Of a stretch of 64,000 nt of DNA, positions 1 to 8,570 are shown piece by piece. The stretch's first letter is position 1. Every line of letters begins with the position of its first letter. Made by a program: the position numbers and the translations under genes. Source of the stretch: Kappaphycus alvarezii (taxonomy: Eukaryota; Rhodophyta; Florideophyceae; Gigartinales; Solieriaceae); NCBI GenBank assembly GCA_002205965.3, contig NADL03000607.1, forward strand, positions 682,001 through 746,000, read 5' to 3'. The notes beneath the pieces were generated by a model. The model made no database searches and was not told the DNA's origin. It saw only the letters and a list, made by a program, of their open reading frames with translations.

Positions 1-21
1 CTTTCTTCTTATTTCGCAAGT

Positions 22-1116
22 TTAGATCTGGTTCTTTTTGAGGGGCATTCTGGATGACAGGGGATGATTGAGAAGCCTTGGGATTGGAATTCCGGTACGA
101 TCTTCTTGACGTGCCTGTTTTCTTACGGCTTGCCCGTCAGCTAGCCTTTTGGTAGCATTCACAGCTTCAACAGGAGCCTTTTCCTCCTTCATTACGGCAA
201 CTTTTTCTTCGGTATTTTCTTTAACACCTTTGTTGTCTGAAAAGCCGACCGCTTTCCTTACTTTGGTCCAGCAGGTAGCTTCCGAATGGCCTAGTTTATG
301 GCACAGGGAGCAACGGATATCTCTCTCGGGATTTTTCGGACAACGGCTCGCACCATGTCCTGGTTCCCTGCAGTAGGAACAAAGACGTTCCCCCGCCTGT
401 TGTCCGCCTGCTGGGCCCACGATGCCACGATTGTTATCTTTCTGTTTTTTGATGAGCAAAGTGAGTCTTGACAGATCTTCGGCCAAGGCGTCGACTTTGT
501 CTTCGATATTCCTGGTACGGGCATCTGGGCGTACCATGAGTTTCGCAGGAGAAACTTGTTGGGGTCGAGAGGAAGCGGAACCGATGAAAGACAGGTGATT
601 GAACCAGAAATCTTTTAAAGCCTGCACTATCCCCGCGTAGTCTGTCGGGCCCCTAAAGGCGAGGAATTGTGCCAACTCACTATGGTTACAAGCGGCCGAC
701 CTTAACAGCCCAAATTTCGCCCGGTCATCAAAGCCCGCTTTTTCGTACAGCTTATCGATGATTTTCAGCGATCCGGGGATATCATCAATAGCAAAACCTG
801 CTTCTAGGGCTTGCCGGATGACATCTTGAGGTTCCTCTGGAGCCGCAAAGTTTGAAATGATCCTTTGTTTTACTATTTTATAGTTCTTTGCCTCCTCTGT
901 GAGTGAACCGTCTTTGGCAAAGGAGTCGTAGTAAAAGTCGAATGCAGCACCATCCAAGTGGGCAAGCAGTCTCATTGCTTTTTCGTCTTCTTCCTTACCA
1001 GCCATAACCACATTCTCAAAATAGAAAAAGAACCTGCGAACATCGTCGCTTCCATTAAAGACTAAGATACTGTCACCAGTTGAGCTCGAATCGGAAGGGG
1101 AATTAACCCCCTCCAC
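22..1116 (-). CDS. gag: Ty3/gypsy-type Gag with two zinc knuckles
   Basis: Uninterrupted 364-residue frame ending in TAA at the left edge of the window. The first roughly 170 residues read like a retrotransposon Gag capsid domain (hydrophobic/aromatic blocks around LVFNGSDDVRRFFFYFE and LAQFLAFRGPTDYAGIVQAL). A predicted coiled region near residues 205-230 follows, then two CCHC knuckles of the form C-x2-C-x4-H-x4-C at roughly residues 246-259 (CSYCREPGHGASRC) and 269-282 (CSLCHKLGHSEATC). Such knuckles bind the element's RNA during particle assembly. The C-terminus is lysine-rich. A pol frame would be expected further left, outside the window. The frame is intact, unlike most element genes here, so this may be a young element. 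The Ty3 assignment rests on general Gag architecture; a domesticated gag gene is the main alternative. Confidence 0.75.
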   Translation of the reverse strand: MEGVNSPSDSSSTGDSILVFNGSDDVRRFFFYFENVVMAGKEEDEKAMRLLAHLDGAAFDFYYDSFAKDGSLTEEAKNYKIVKQRIISNFAAPEEPQDVIRQALEAGFAIDDIPGSLKIIDKLYEKAGFDDRAKFGLLRSAACNHSELAQFLAFRGPTDYAGIVQALKDFWFNHLSFIGSASSRPQQVSPAKLMVRPDARTRNIEDKVDALAEDLSRLTLLIKKQKDNNRGIVGPAGGQQAGERLCSYCREPGHGASRCPKNPERDIRCSLCHKLGHSEATCWTKVRKAVGFSDNKGVKENTEEKVAVMKEEKAPVEAVNATKRLADGQAVRKQARQEDRTGIPIPRLLNHPLSSRMPLKKNQI

Positions 1117-1186
1117 AAGAGTACCATAATAGTGCTATTTTTCTGTTAAGCACTGGAAGGGGTTCTGTTTTTCTTTCGCACCTCTA

Positions 1187-1312
1187 TTTGAGGGCTTCTA
1201 ATTTTATTTTGTTTGTTTGTTTTCTTTTTTTGTTTGTTTTCTTTTTTTTTTTGTTTTCTTTTTTTTTGTTTTCTTTTTTTTTCTGTTGTTTTTTTAGTTC
1301 AATAAAATACTC
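1187..1312. repeat. T-rich simple repeat (A-rich on minus strand)
   Basis: A run of T interrupted by G and C (units such as TTTTTTTGTTTTC) lies between the stop of the zinc-finger reading frame and the start of gag. On the minus strand it is an A-rich tract directly downstream of the zinc-finger stop codon. It could be a microsatellite or the remains of a retroposed poly(A) tail. The spurious plus-strand frame across it encodes only Phe/Leu-rich low complexity. Confidence 0.8.
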
Positions 1313-1964
1313 TAATTACGTCTCTTCTCGCCGAGAAAGGAAGCTCTCCTACGGTGCTTGTTACTGCGCAGATGAGTCTCTAGGTCGATCTCCTGGGCGA
1401 AGGTAATGTCGCAATCAGTACACCGCGGAGGATCCTTGCTTTCCCTTAACCTTTGTTCTGCCCTTTGGTGCCTCCCACCAGCCTCGTGCACAGCTTTTTG
1501 TCCGGAACTGACGAACTCGATGTCGCAGATGCGACAGTGAAACTTAGGCTTTTTGCCTTTCTTATTCCTCTCCCTTCTCTCCCTGTCTGTTGCGACTTTA
1601 AAAGCTGTGGTACAGACAAGGTCAATGCGGGCCTGGGCCCGGGAGGAAGTAGCACGGAAGAGGACCCAAGGGCGGTTGTACGGTGCGACGGACGGGACGA
1701 AGGCTGTGCAGAGCGAGGGGGTTGTCTTGAGTAGCTAGAGGCTTGGGAAGGAGACCCGTTCCGGATGGAGACCTGTTCGGATTCTTCGGACCCCTCCTCG
1801 GCCTCGTCGTCAATAAGGGGATGCCTAGGGTAAGCTGTGATGGCAGAGCTCTCCCCTTCGGTAGATCTGTTGACGAGGCCTTCCCTTTCTTCCCTCCGAC
1901 GGAGTTCCTGATACCTTTGATGATCCTTCGGGGTGCGTAGTGGCTTCCTTAACCCTCCAACCAT
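1313..1964 (-). pseudogene. Two-finger C2H2 zinc-finger protein, split across two frames
   Basis: The clear domain is not in the longest frame. In a second minus-strand frame, open from about 1736 to the TAG near 1313, two zinc fingers follow each other: C-x2-C-x12-H-x5-H beginning FHCRICDIEF (about 1535-1460) and a second with exactly the same spacing beginning PRCTDCDITF (about 1425-1350). They are preceded by a basic linker rich in R, E and K. The longer spacing between histidines resembles U1/matrin-type or JAZ-type fingers, which bind RNA or DNA. Upstream, a frame starting with ATG at 1964 encodes an acidic Ser/Glu-rich stretch that probably formed the N-terminus. The change of frame near 1680-1736 could be a frameshift, an unrecognised intron or a sequencing error. 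The gene reads toward gag and could belong to the same element or be a captured host gene. Confidence 0.5.
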
Positions 1965-2008
1965 TCCTCGAAGTTCCAGGAAGGTTTTTAGAGTATAGCA
2001 GTCACTGA

Positions 2009-2139
2009 GGGTATTGCCCCCTTGAACTTCGAGCTAAGCACCGAAAGTCCAAAGAGACAAGGGACACCTGCAGTATAATGGGTATTGCCCCCTTGAACTT
2101 CGGTATGCACACCGTAAGTCCAAGGAGACAAGGGACATC
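2009..2139. repeat. Two tandem copies of a 71-bp unit
   Basis: Two imperfect copies begin at 2009 and 2080, each opening with GGGTATTGCCCCCTTGAACT and ending near GACAAGGGACA. They lie between the zinc-finger frame and the TATA-like site at 2295-2302, so on the minus strand they would fall in a 5' leader or LTR. The overlapping small frames are shadows. Confidence 0.8.
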
Positions 2140-2179
2140 ACTGCCTAAAGGACAACAAGGAGTCGGACGGCAACGTTTG

Positions 2180-2250
2180 GAGCGAGGTTTTTGGATGTGG
2201 AGGTTTTGGGTGTGGGGGTTTTGGAGTGTGGAGGTTTTGGATGTGGTACT
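2180..2250. repeat. GT-rich minisatellite
   Basis: Five or so short units of the form TGGAGGTTTTGGGTG, varying in length from 12 to 16 bases, follow one another. The tract has strong strand asymmetry (G/T on plus). It lies close upstream of the TATA-like site and has no coding character. Confidence 0.7.
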
Positions 2251-2294
2251 GGCTTGTTCTTGTCCGTCGAGGCTCACACCCCGGTCGACCAGCC

Positions 2295-2302
2295 TTTATA
2301 TA
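2295..2302 (-). promoter_or_regulatory. TATA-like box for the leftward zinc-finger/gag unit
   Basis: The minus strand reads CTATATAAAGG here, a good TATA match about 330 bases before the ATG at 1964. Transcription would run left through the tandem repeats, the zinc-finger frame and gag. This would suit an LTR promoter, but I could not define LTR ends. Confidence 0.35.
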
Positions 2303-2394
2303 GAGATTCGCAAATTACTAAAACGCACAAATTGCTACTAAATTCCTAGCAAAACATAAAAAGTAGCCCTTAGACCCCCCTATTCGCCTGTTTT

Positions 2395-2545
2395 GAGGCG
2401 CCTCTACTGTACTGTTGCGCAGTACACGCCATTTGTGGCTCAGAGCCATGCACAGTACTGTACATGGCTCTCGTATCCCGAATTTGTGGCCATGTACGGT
2501 ACTGTACATGGCTCTCGGGACCATAATTTGTGGCCACAGGACACC
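2395..2545. repeat. Tandem palindromic repeats built on TACAGTACTGTAC
   Basis: Two related units each contain a near-perfect palindrome: 2443-2470 (GAGCCATG, then a centre around AGTACT, then CATGGCTC) and 2488-2514 (GGCCATG ... CATGGCTC). Each is preceded by AATTTGTGGC or a close variant, and a third partial unit without the palindrome follows. The same TACTGTAC core recurs at 9290-9325, 60437-60460 and 47960-48070. Such sequence would form hairpins; no protein is supported. Confidence 0.65.
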
Positions 2546-2570
2546 GGCCACTGTGAGCCACAACAGAAAG

Positions 2571-2605
2571 TATGGAATTTTGGGTGCTTTATTCATCAGA
2601 GATGC
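2571..2605. mobile_element. Left end of short DNA element A, cut off by Copia-1
   Basis: These bases match the start of element A at 60384-60418 essentially exactly (GAAAGTATGGAATTTTGGGT onward, ending GATGC). In this copy the sequence is interrupted after GATGC by the Copia-1 LTR and resumes at 9273. The segment carries the terminal motif TTTTGGGTGCTTTA shared by many short elements in the window. Confidence 0.8.
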
Positions 2606-3306
2606 TGTGGGTAGAACGTATTTACGTCTGACACTTGTTGATTTGTTGATAGTTGAGGTTTGGTTGATGAGTTGATTGATGTTCTTATTGAGAGAGGATG
2701 GCTAGTCTAGCAGAGATAGCTATCTTAAATACTAATTTGTAAACAACCCTTCCATAAAAGCTTAGTCAAGCTATGACTACCGAATATGCAATCGGGTATT
2801 GCAGAAAAATATGTGTAACCAGAGTTGGCCCAGTATGCGGTAGTGAGGATAGGTCCGAGTCATGGATTTGCCCTTCGGCGCAACAGTCGGGGCCGGTAGG
2901 ATGGACAACGACTGTTGGTTATCAGCGGACGTGCATCTATGTTAGGTAGAGCTGGCCCAGTGTAGTATACACTAAATAGGTCCGAGCTGTGTTTCGCCTT
3001 CGGAGCAACAGTCGGGGCCGGTAGGATAGGCAACGACTGTTGCCTATCGAGTGTCGTGTGTCTACGATAGGTAGGGCCGGCCCAGTGGTGCATGAACTGG
3101 GTAGGTCCGACTTTGTACTGCTTCAAAACAACAGTTGCGAGCCAGTGAATAGATACCGACGGTTGCTTGCGCCTTCTATATGTAATAGAGCAGGCTCAGT
3201 ATAGGATACCATAGAAAGGAAAAGGTATGGTATCCGACTTCGAAGAAACAGCTGGAAGATGGTAAAAATATAACGACTACTGGTTGGCACGAGTCGTTCC
3301 TCCACA
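2606..3306 (-). repeat. Copia-1 3' LTR (701 bp)
   Basis: Direct repeat of 8571-9272. On the plus strand it starts TGTGGGTAGAACG and ends GTTCCTCCACA, so both ends carry the usual TG...CA. It contains internal units of about 125 bp beginning near 2825, 2952 and 3077 (core GGCCCAGT...TAGGTCCGA). The first two units contain CAACAGTCG followed about 15-20 bases later by CGACTGTT, which can pair into a hairpin. Confidence 0.95.
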
Positions 3307-3317
3307 GTCCCCCCTTC
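3307..3317 (-). promoter_or_regulatory. Copia-1 polypurine tract
   Basis: The minus strand reads GAAGGGGGGAC immediately before the 3' LTR. This is the expected position and composition for the primer of plus-strand DNA synthesis in LTR retrotransposons. Confidence 0.75.
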
Positions 3318-3341
3318 TCGAAGGAATACTGGACTGCGATC

Positions 3342-3920
3342 TTAGCCGACGAAAGAGACTCCACGGCGAATAACCCATTGTTCTATAGGGTGCTTGCATA
3401 TCCCTTCATCGATGATTCTATTGAGAACTGAGTTCTCCTTCACCTTTGTTAGAGAATCAGCAGGGTTGAACTCGCTTCGAATCCATGCCACATCACTGAT
3501 TTTCATTTCTTCGTAGGCTTCTCGGACTGAGCTAATGTCCACCATCAACCGTTTCTCTGTAGTGATGGTATTTTTGATAATCACATCGAAGAGAGATTTT
3601 GAATCAGTAAACATACGGACGGGAACGTTCCGGTTGAGAATTTTGTCGATATCGCTTTTGATTGCGAGAGTGTAATCCATTGCGTCTGCAAAAGCAAACG
3701 TTTCTCCACCTAGAACGGATCTGACCACCCTTCGAGACTTGTGTGTACTAAAGTGTAAGATGTTGCACTGGTCGTGTTTGTCGCACAATAAAATAAGAAA
3801 TCCAAGTTGAGTTGATAGGTCGGCGTTATCGGCAAAGCTGCCGTCGCTGTAGACTCGTAGATAAGGAGGATTGATCCAATGGTCGTTGTAGAATTCCACG
3901 ATAGGGATACTTGTATCCTT
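3342..3920 (-). CDS. pol: Copia-1 RNase H domain
   Basis: The frame encodes the copia-type RNase H, with the catalytic start YSDGSFAD, then GGETFAFADAMD (Glu/Asp region) and FTDSKSLFDV (third acidic block), ending with the typical SEFNPADSLTK segment. This domain removes RNA from the RNA:DNA hybrid during reverse transcription. It is in a different frame from the reverse transcriptase to its right. The junction near 3900-3920 needs a one-base shift, because the RT frame runs on into nonsense to 3826. The methionine at 3899 is internal, not a real start. Confidence 0.88.
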   Translation of the reverse strand, partial: KDTSIPIVEFYNDHWINPPYLRVYSDGSFADNADLSTQLGFLILLCDKHDQCNILHFSTHKSRRVVRSVLGGETFAFADAMDYTLAIKSDIDKILNRNVPVRMFTDSKSLFDVIIKNTITTEKRLMVDISSVREAYEEMKISDVAWIRSEFNPADSLTKVKENSVLNRIIDEGICKHPIEQWVIRRGVSFVG

Positions 3921-5847
3921 GCCGTACGATGCGGTTAATAAAGGTGATTGCCGGAGGACCGAAGGAATTGTCGGTTACCTGAGAAGCCTTGTTTACAGCA
4001 CAAGCGATGTCAGGTCGGGTGTGAGTGAGCCATTGGAGTCGTTGGCGTAGCGAGCGATATTCCATCAGTGAAGCGTCTAGTGGTAGCGGCTTGATTCTGC
4101 GTAGATATTCGGTTTGAGACAAGCAAATACCGCCGGAGGTAGTCGACACTTGCATTCCAGCAAATGTAAAATTATCCATCTCTCTTGGTTTAGACTCAAA
4201 CCTTTCTTCCGTCTGCTTTGTGTGGATCAGAAAGTCTTCTGTACCCGCATGGAAGCTATCATCGACGTAGTACCCAGACAGGCCTGCTAGTTTGCCGTCT
4301 AGGAGCTTAAAAAACAAACGGATGTCGAGTGAACACTGATTCATCTGGAGTTCATTGCGAAGATGAGACGTAATTGTGGCGTCCCAGTAGTCTCCCGCAT
4401 CAGTCAATCCATAGAGCGGCTTGAGAAGTTTCAGTAGGTGGTTTTTGTCGAGCTGCAGTTCTTCTGGTGGTTTGACATAAACATCCCGCAATAATTCGCC
4501 TGCAGACTGTAGGTACGCTTGTGTCACATCTTGCGACCAAATACGAAAGCCAAATATAGATGCTAGGGCTATGATCAAACGAACAGAGCTGTGTCGAAGC
4601 ATTGTCGCCGGATGAACCAGTTTGTGTAATTCCTTGTCCTTGAAACCTTGTACAACATAACGTGCTTTGTATAGCTCGTCTTTTGTGCCCTTATGCTTGA
4701 TGCTTAGCACAAACCGCCCGCCTAATATGTTGGCATCCTTCGGTAGCTCCTCGCGCAGTACAACCTCGAATATGTTCCGGTCTAGGAGACCACGTATTTC
4801 TTTTGCCCTTGCTTCGGCAAAGCGGGGGTCAGACTTTCGAGGATCAGTTGGTTCAAGAACTTCCGTAAGATATACGCGGAGAGGAGGTGACGAATTGGCC
4901 AAGAAAGATGTTGAGTAGTTGATCTGGTGCAATAATGAGTTTCCATCTGCCTTGGAAGCTGGCATGATATTCGATATATTATATTTCGCCTCTCGATCCG
5001 GCCTCTGAACCCAGACTTGTTTGCTTTGCACCTTTGTTACCTCGTAAGGTCCCTTCCAAATCCTTGAATTCTCTTGCCATACATATACATGATCTCCAGC
5101 GTGTACTATAAAGTCAGCGGCAGGTGGGACACGTTCTCGAAATGCCCGTTGGAGGCTGAGCTCTGCACTGATGTCCGCCATTTCAATTCTTGCTAGGTCC
5201 ATAGCTCGCATGCGGTCAGCATGATTGAGTAAAGGTGTCGAGTGTGGATCAAACCTAGGAATTGTTCCAAAAACCAATAGAGATGGAACTAGCCCATCAG
5301 GTCCGGTGGTATCATTCATGGCCTTGATACTCAGCTGGAGTGCAATTGCCGTGTCAACACCGGGGACATCTTCTGTGATCTTGTTGAAGATCCTTCGCAG
5401 GGGCTCATGGTAGCGCTCACCGTTTCCCAACGCATTGTGAGAGTGGACGCCAGAGATCTTCAACTGAATACCAGCGGACTTCGCGAGTGTCTCGAATTCC
5501 TTGCCAGTAAAAATACTATCTTGATCAACGCGCATTTTGTCCGGGTAACCCACGTATGTTGAAGCCCAGCAGACAATAAAAGCATTCCAGATTGCTTGGG
5601 TAGTCTTATCGGGTAGGAATATAGCAGAAGAGAAATGGGTGTGGAGGTCAACGACGTGAAGTGCTGGGCGTCCCTGTAGCCAGACGAGGTCAAGAGCAAT
5701 TTCATGATTGAATACACAATCAGATGGAGGAAAACTGACTCGGAAACGATGCGGCCCTTTGTTATAGCGCTGGCAAGTGTGGCAAGCCTTGCTGATCTGC
5801 TTTAAAACTGCGAGAGTTCGGGGGATGTGTCCACAGGACGTATGCGC
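3826..5847 (-). CDS. pol: Copia-1 integrase core and reverse transcriptase
   Basis: One long frame, open from just after a TAA at 5850. It begins with the end of the integrase zinc-binding region (ACHTCQRY) and continues into the integrase core, with LHVVDLHTHFSSA (first Asp), RVDQDSIF (second Asp) and LGNGERYHEPLRR (Glu). A basic C-terminal integrase segment follows. The reverse transcriptase comes next, with KARYVVQGFKDKE, WSQDVTQAYLQSA (Asp), LYGLTDAGDYW and the active-site YYVDDSF, then RQRLQWLTHTRPDIACAVN. All catalytic residues I looked for are present. The final roughly 25 residues after NRIV are out of frame with RNase H. Confidence 0.92.
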   Translation of the reverse strand, partial: AHTSCGHIPRTLAVLKQISKACHTCQRYNKGPHRFRVSFPPSDCVFNHEIALDLVWLQGRPALHVVDLHTHFSSAIFLPDKTTQAIWNAFIVCWASTYVGYPDKMRVDQDSIFTGKEFETLAKSAGIQLKISGVHSHNALGNGERYHEPLRRIFNKITEDVPGVDTAIALQLSIKAMNDTTGPDGLVPSLLVFGTIPRFDPHSTPLLNHADRMRAMDLARIEMADISAELSLQRAFRERVPPAADFIVHAGDHVYVWQENSRIWKGPYEVTKVQSKQVWVQRPDREAKYNISNIMPASKADGNSLLHQINYSTSFLANSSPPLRVYLTEVLEPTDPRKSDPRFAEARAKEIRGLLDRNIFEVVLREELPKDANILGGRFVLSIKHKGTKDELYKARYVVQGFKDKELHKLVHPATMLRHSSVRLIIALASIFGFRIWSQDVTQAYLQSAGELLRDVYVKPPEELQLDKNHLLKLLKPLYGLTDAGDYWDATITSHLRNELQMNQCSLDIRLFFKLLDGKLAGLSGYYVDDSFHAGTEDFLIHTKQTEERFESKPREMDNFTFAGMQVSTTSGGICLSQTEYLRRIKPLPLDASLMEYRSLRQRLQWLTHTRPDIACAVNKASQVTDNSFGPPAITFINRIVRQGYKYPYRGILQRPLDQSSLSTSLQRRQLCR

Positions 5848-6104
5848 TTAGGAGATTGTATAGTTTTGAAGCCGAGGGGTGCCAGTAATGCCTGTGTAAT
5901 CGACTTAGTTCCGCCCGGTGAATAAAGTATCTTGATGTTCCAATCAACGTATAGATGGTTGTATTTTCGGATTATTGGGAGTTTCCAGCCGTACTGTCGG
6001 CTATGCAACACATTTTCCACATTGTCAGCTACAAGCTGTTGTTTGTCCATGATGTCCAGTCCAAATAAAAACGGGATGTCCGAATCTACAACATCAACGT
6101 CCAA
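5762..6104 (-). pseudogene. pol: Copia-1 protease end and integrase N-terminus, frameshifted
   Basis: Two overlapping minus frames share this stretch. The frame from 6104 gives the protease C-terminal part (SDIPFLFGLDIMDKQQLVAD, VENVLHSRQYGW), then fails. A second frame from 5947 gives the integrase HHCC motif start ELSRLHRHYWHPSASKLYNL and also fails. Comparison with the related copy at 43672-44706, which keeps one frame across the same region, shows that three one-base losses (near 5915, 5850 and 5825) explain the switches. Each lies near short runs of identical bases. Confidence 0.8.
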
Positions 6105-7588
6105 TTCAAGGAAGGAGCCGTCGGAGTTGGTATACGTATATTGACAGTTCCGAGGCTAGCGTAGATGCTGTCGCCGAACTTGAAGCTGTACTCGGACGAA
6201 GATAGCTTCATTTTCTTTTTCATCTGACGGTATAGCGCCTTAGCTTGTGCCAGTCCAATGCACGAGCGTTGTGCGCCGATATCAAGACACGCACCAATGA
6301 ACGGTTTAGGTGTGTTAGAGAAATGGGTGTCGCAGTACTTGATATTAATGACATTTCGGCTATTACTGGATTGAGATAAATGAGGATCATGACAGGGCGG
6401 TGATCGACATGATGAGGACGTAAAGTATTCCGTGTTCGATTTCCTTTTGCGGCATGCTCGGGTGACGGCGATTGCGTTATATTCCTTATCCAAATAGACG
6501 GGGTGAGTACGATGAATCATCCTGCGGTAATGCGTTAGCGACAGATGCAGGTGAGAGAACCTTCTGGAGGTAACAGAAGAACTGAAGCTATTGATGTGTG
6601 ATAAATTGAAGCGACTTGAACCGTTACTTGATGTATTGTCTTCATTAGTGACTGAATCAAAATATTTCGTCGAGGGTGGGCTCTCAGGTATCGGAGATTC
6701 AAAGATGCTAGAGTTGATTTCATCTTTAGAAAATGCAAGTGGTGATGTGTGAGGCGACGTTTGCGAAGATGGTGTGTGGGAAGCTTGAGTGAATAGAATA
6801 TACTGGGGATCTGGCACTTGTTCCGAATCCACAACGGAGTCCTCATCGTCAGTTTCTTGTAGTGACTCCTCAAGATACGCATTTTCATCTGCCTTATTAT
6901 CATCTGAGGGCTTAGTGAAACCATCAGGATCTTTCACGATATCAAAAATCATACTTGAAAGGAAATTAATGTGCTCAGATTGTTCCGATAAAATCTTTTT
7001 CAAAATGATTACTTTTTGCTTAGTTGTCTTGTTGCGCAGCATAAATGAAATTCGATTCTTGACGATGCGATCAGCGTCACGTGGTTGAGTACACCGACGT
7101 TCAACGTGGTCGTTACTTCCGCAATTGAAGCATTTTGCGTCGGAGGAAGAGGTAATGTGCTTGCGGTGACGAGCATGTGGATCCCTTCCATAGCGCGCTT
7201 GAGATTGGAACCAGTTGGCTGCTCCATTAGTTTGGCTGAGGCGATAGTATCCGTTTTCTGGGCTTAAGGAAGCAACTTCAACAGATTCTGGTTGAAAAGA
7301 TTCTTTTGGTGCTCTGTATTGGGAGTGTGGCATGAACAGTTGGGGTTGCGATGGTGACTTGAGATGCGGTACTTGTCTAGATAGTTCCTGTGATCTGTGA
7401 GGAGTATTTGTGATAGACAAAGCGTTTGACGGTAGTGAAATGGGCTGGTTGTAGGTTGCACAGATACGGGCGTTGTGTTCCGCTCTGTCCAAAGCGTCGA
7501 GAAACGTTTTAAAATCGCTTCCTGGGTTATTCATGCTGTTAATGGGGGCGGCGGCCCATGGTTTCATCCGCACGGAAAGATAGAGCAC
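6086..7588 (-). CDS. gag: Copia-1 Gag C-terminal half, zinc knuckle and protease start
   Basis: A 500-residue frame. After a Gag tail (AAAPINSMNNPGSDFKTFLD) it has one CCHC knuckle, CFNCGSNDHVERRC, near residues 154-167. A long Ser/Thr-rich acidic stretch follows, then the retropepsin-like active site GACLDIGAQRSCIG near residue 432. Asp is present, but the usual Ser or Thr is replaced by Ile (D-I-G). The frame joins the Gag frame on its right only through a one-base shift near 7570-7600. It leaves the protease frame at IRIPTP, where another one-base loss moves the reading into the 6104 frame. Confidence 0.85.
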   Translation of the reverse strand: MLYLSVRMKPWAAAPINSMNNPGSDFKTFLDALDRAEHNARICATYNQPISLPSNALSITNTPHRSQELSRQVPHLKSPSQPQLFMPHSQYRAPKESFQPESVEVASLSPENGYYRLSQTNGAANWFQSQARYGRDPHARHRKHITSSSDAKCFNCGSNDHVERRCTQPRDADRIVKNRISFMLRNKTTKQKVIILKKILSEQSEHINFLSSMIFDIVKDPDGFTKPSDDNKADENAYLEESLQETDDEDSVVDSEQVPDPQYILFTQASHTPSSQTSPHTSPLAFSKDEINSSIFESPIPESPPSTKYFDSVTNEDNTSSNGSSRFNLSHINSFSSSVTSRRFSHLHLSLTHYRRMIHRTHPVYLDKEYNAIAVTRACRKRKSNTEYFTSSSCRSPPCHDPHLSQSSNSRNVINIKYCDTHFSNTPKPFIGACLDIGAQRSCIGLAQAKALYRQMKKKMKLSSSEYSFKFGDSIYASLGTVNIRIPTPTAPSLNWTLML

Positions 7589-8511
7589 ATGTTTCTGGTA
7601 TTCTTCCGAGTTACGACCAGGTGAGCACTGGGAACAAGATCCTCAATTTTTCTTGCGAGTTTCTGGAGTGCTTCGCCTTCGTTAGCAGAATCTATCATGA
7701 AGTTATTGATGTTGAGCAGTGACACCTCGTCTTCTATGGACTGCATACGAGTTGTGCTGCAATAGCGTTGCTGCAATGCATGCACTATTTGATCCCAGCT
7801 TTGCATGTTACGCAAAGAGGAGTAGTAGAAACGCAATGCTTCATTTCGGAACATATTGTGGATGAGAGAGATACGTTGGCTCTGCTGGATGTTGTTGACG
7901 TTGCAGAGATGGTCAAATTGGGTCAAAGCCATAATGATGTTTTCCCTTGAAGTCCCACCAAACTTCGAGGAGTCTCGACTATAGAAAGCGTAAATTTTGC
8001 TGGCCCCGTTTCCATTCTCTTGGTCGAAATGTAGATGGCGATTTACCGGTTGGTGATTGCTACCTTCTCGGTGAGGGGTTTGCAGATTCCTCGGAGGAGG
8101 AGTGTTGACTTCCAGTTGTAGCCTTCCTTGTTTTAAGTTGTGGTACCTGTGGTATGCCTCGCTTATGTCATTGTGAAATTCCCGTTCCGGCCATATCACA
8201 CTGACGATGCGTATGCATAGAAGATTGGAATTCAAATGTTGGTTTGGGGGACGAAGGCCGCGGTCTTCCATAAACACTCTTATGCACTTGTATATGTTAC
8301 TGTTGGTAAGAATTTCCGCCCTGGTGAGATCCCATATAGAGAACTCTTCCTTGAGTAGCGTCCGAAGGTCTTCTCCACGAGCTTGAGGATTGAAATCATC
8401 GAATGTTCGGAAGAAGCGAACAATATTTTGTTGTAAGGTGTTGTCGGGTTCAACACGTTCCCAGTTGATAAACCGGGTTGGATTCGAAGGATCCTGGGGT
8501 TGATCTGCCAT
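7564..8511 (-). CDS. gag: Copia-1 Gag N-terminal part
   Basis: Starts at the first ATG after the 5' LTR (leader about 60 bases; the LTR ends at 8571). The 315-residue frame has the helical Gag character seen in the related relic at 41880-42880, which shares RIEDLVP and the FYY/LYYS...SWDQIV block. The last few residues before the stop (IFPCG) are out of frame with the true Gag continuation. This is a frameshift mutation or a programmed shift. Confidence 0.85.
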   Translation of the reverse strand: MADQPQDPSNPTRFINWERVEPDNTLQQNIVRFFRTFDDFNPQARGEDLRTLLKEEFSIWDLTRAEILTNSNIYKCIRVFMEDRGLRPPNQHLNSNLLCIRIVSVIWPEREFHNDISEAYHRYHNLKQGRLQLEVNTPPPRNLQTPHREGSNHQPVNRHLHFDQENGNGASKIYAFYSRDSSKFGGTSRENIIMALTQFDHLCNVNNIQQSQRISLIHNMFRNEALRFYYSSLRNMQSWDQIVHALQQRYCSTTRMQSIEDEVSLLNINNFMIDSANEGEALQKLARKIEDLVPSAHLVVTRKNTRNMCSIFPCG

Positions 8512-8570
8512 TTGGGTAAGATCCGAATAACGAGCTTGAGGACGTTTTCACGTCTAGCCTTATTCGCGAA

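Noticed and set aside
1188..1406. Phe-rich plus-strand frame
   Set aside because: Encoded by a T-rich simple repeat.
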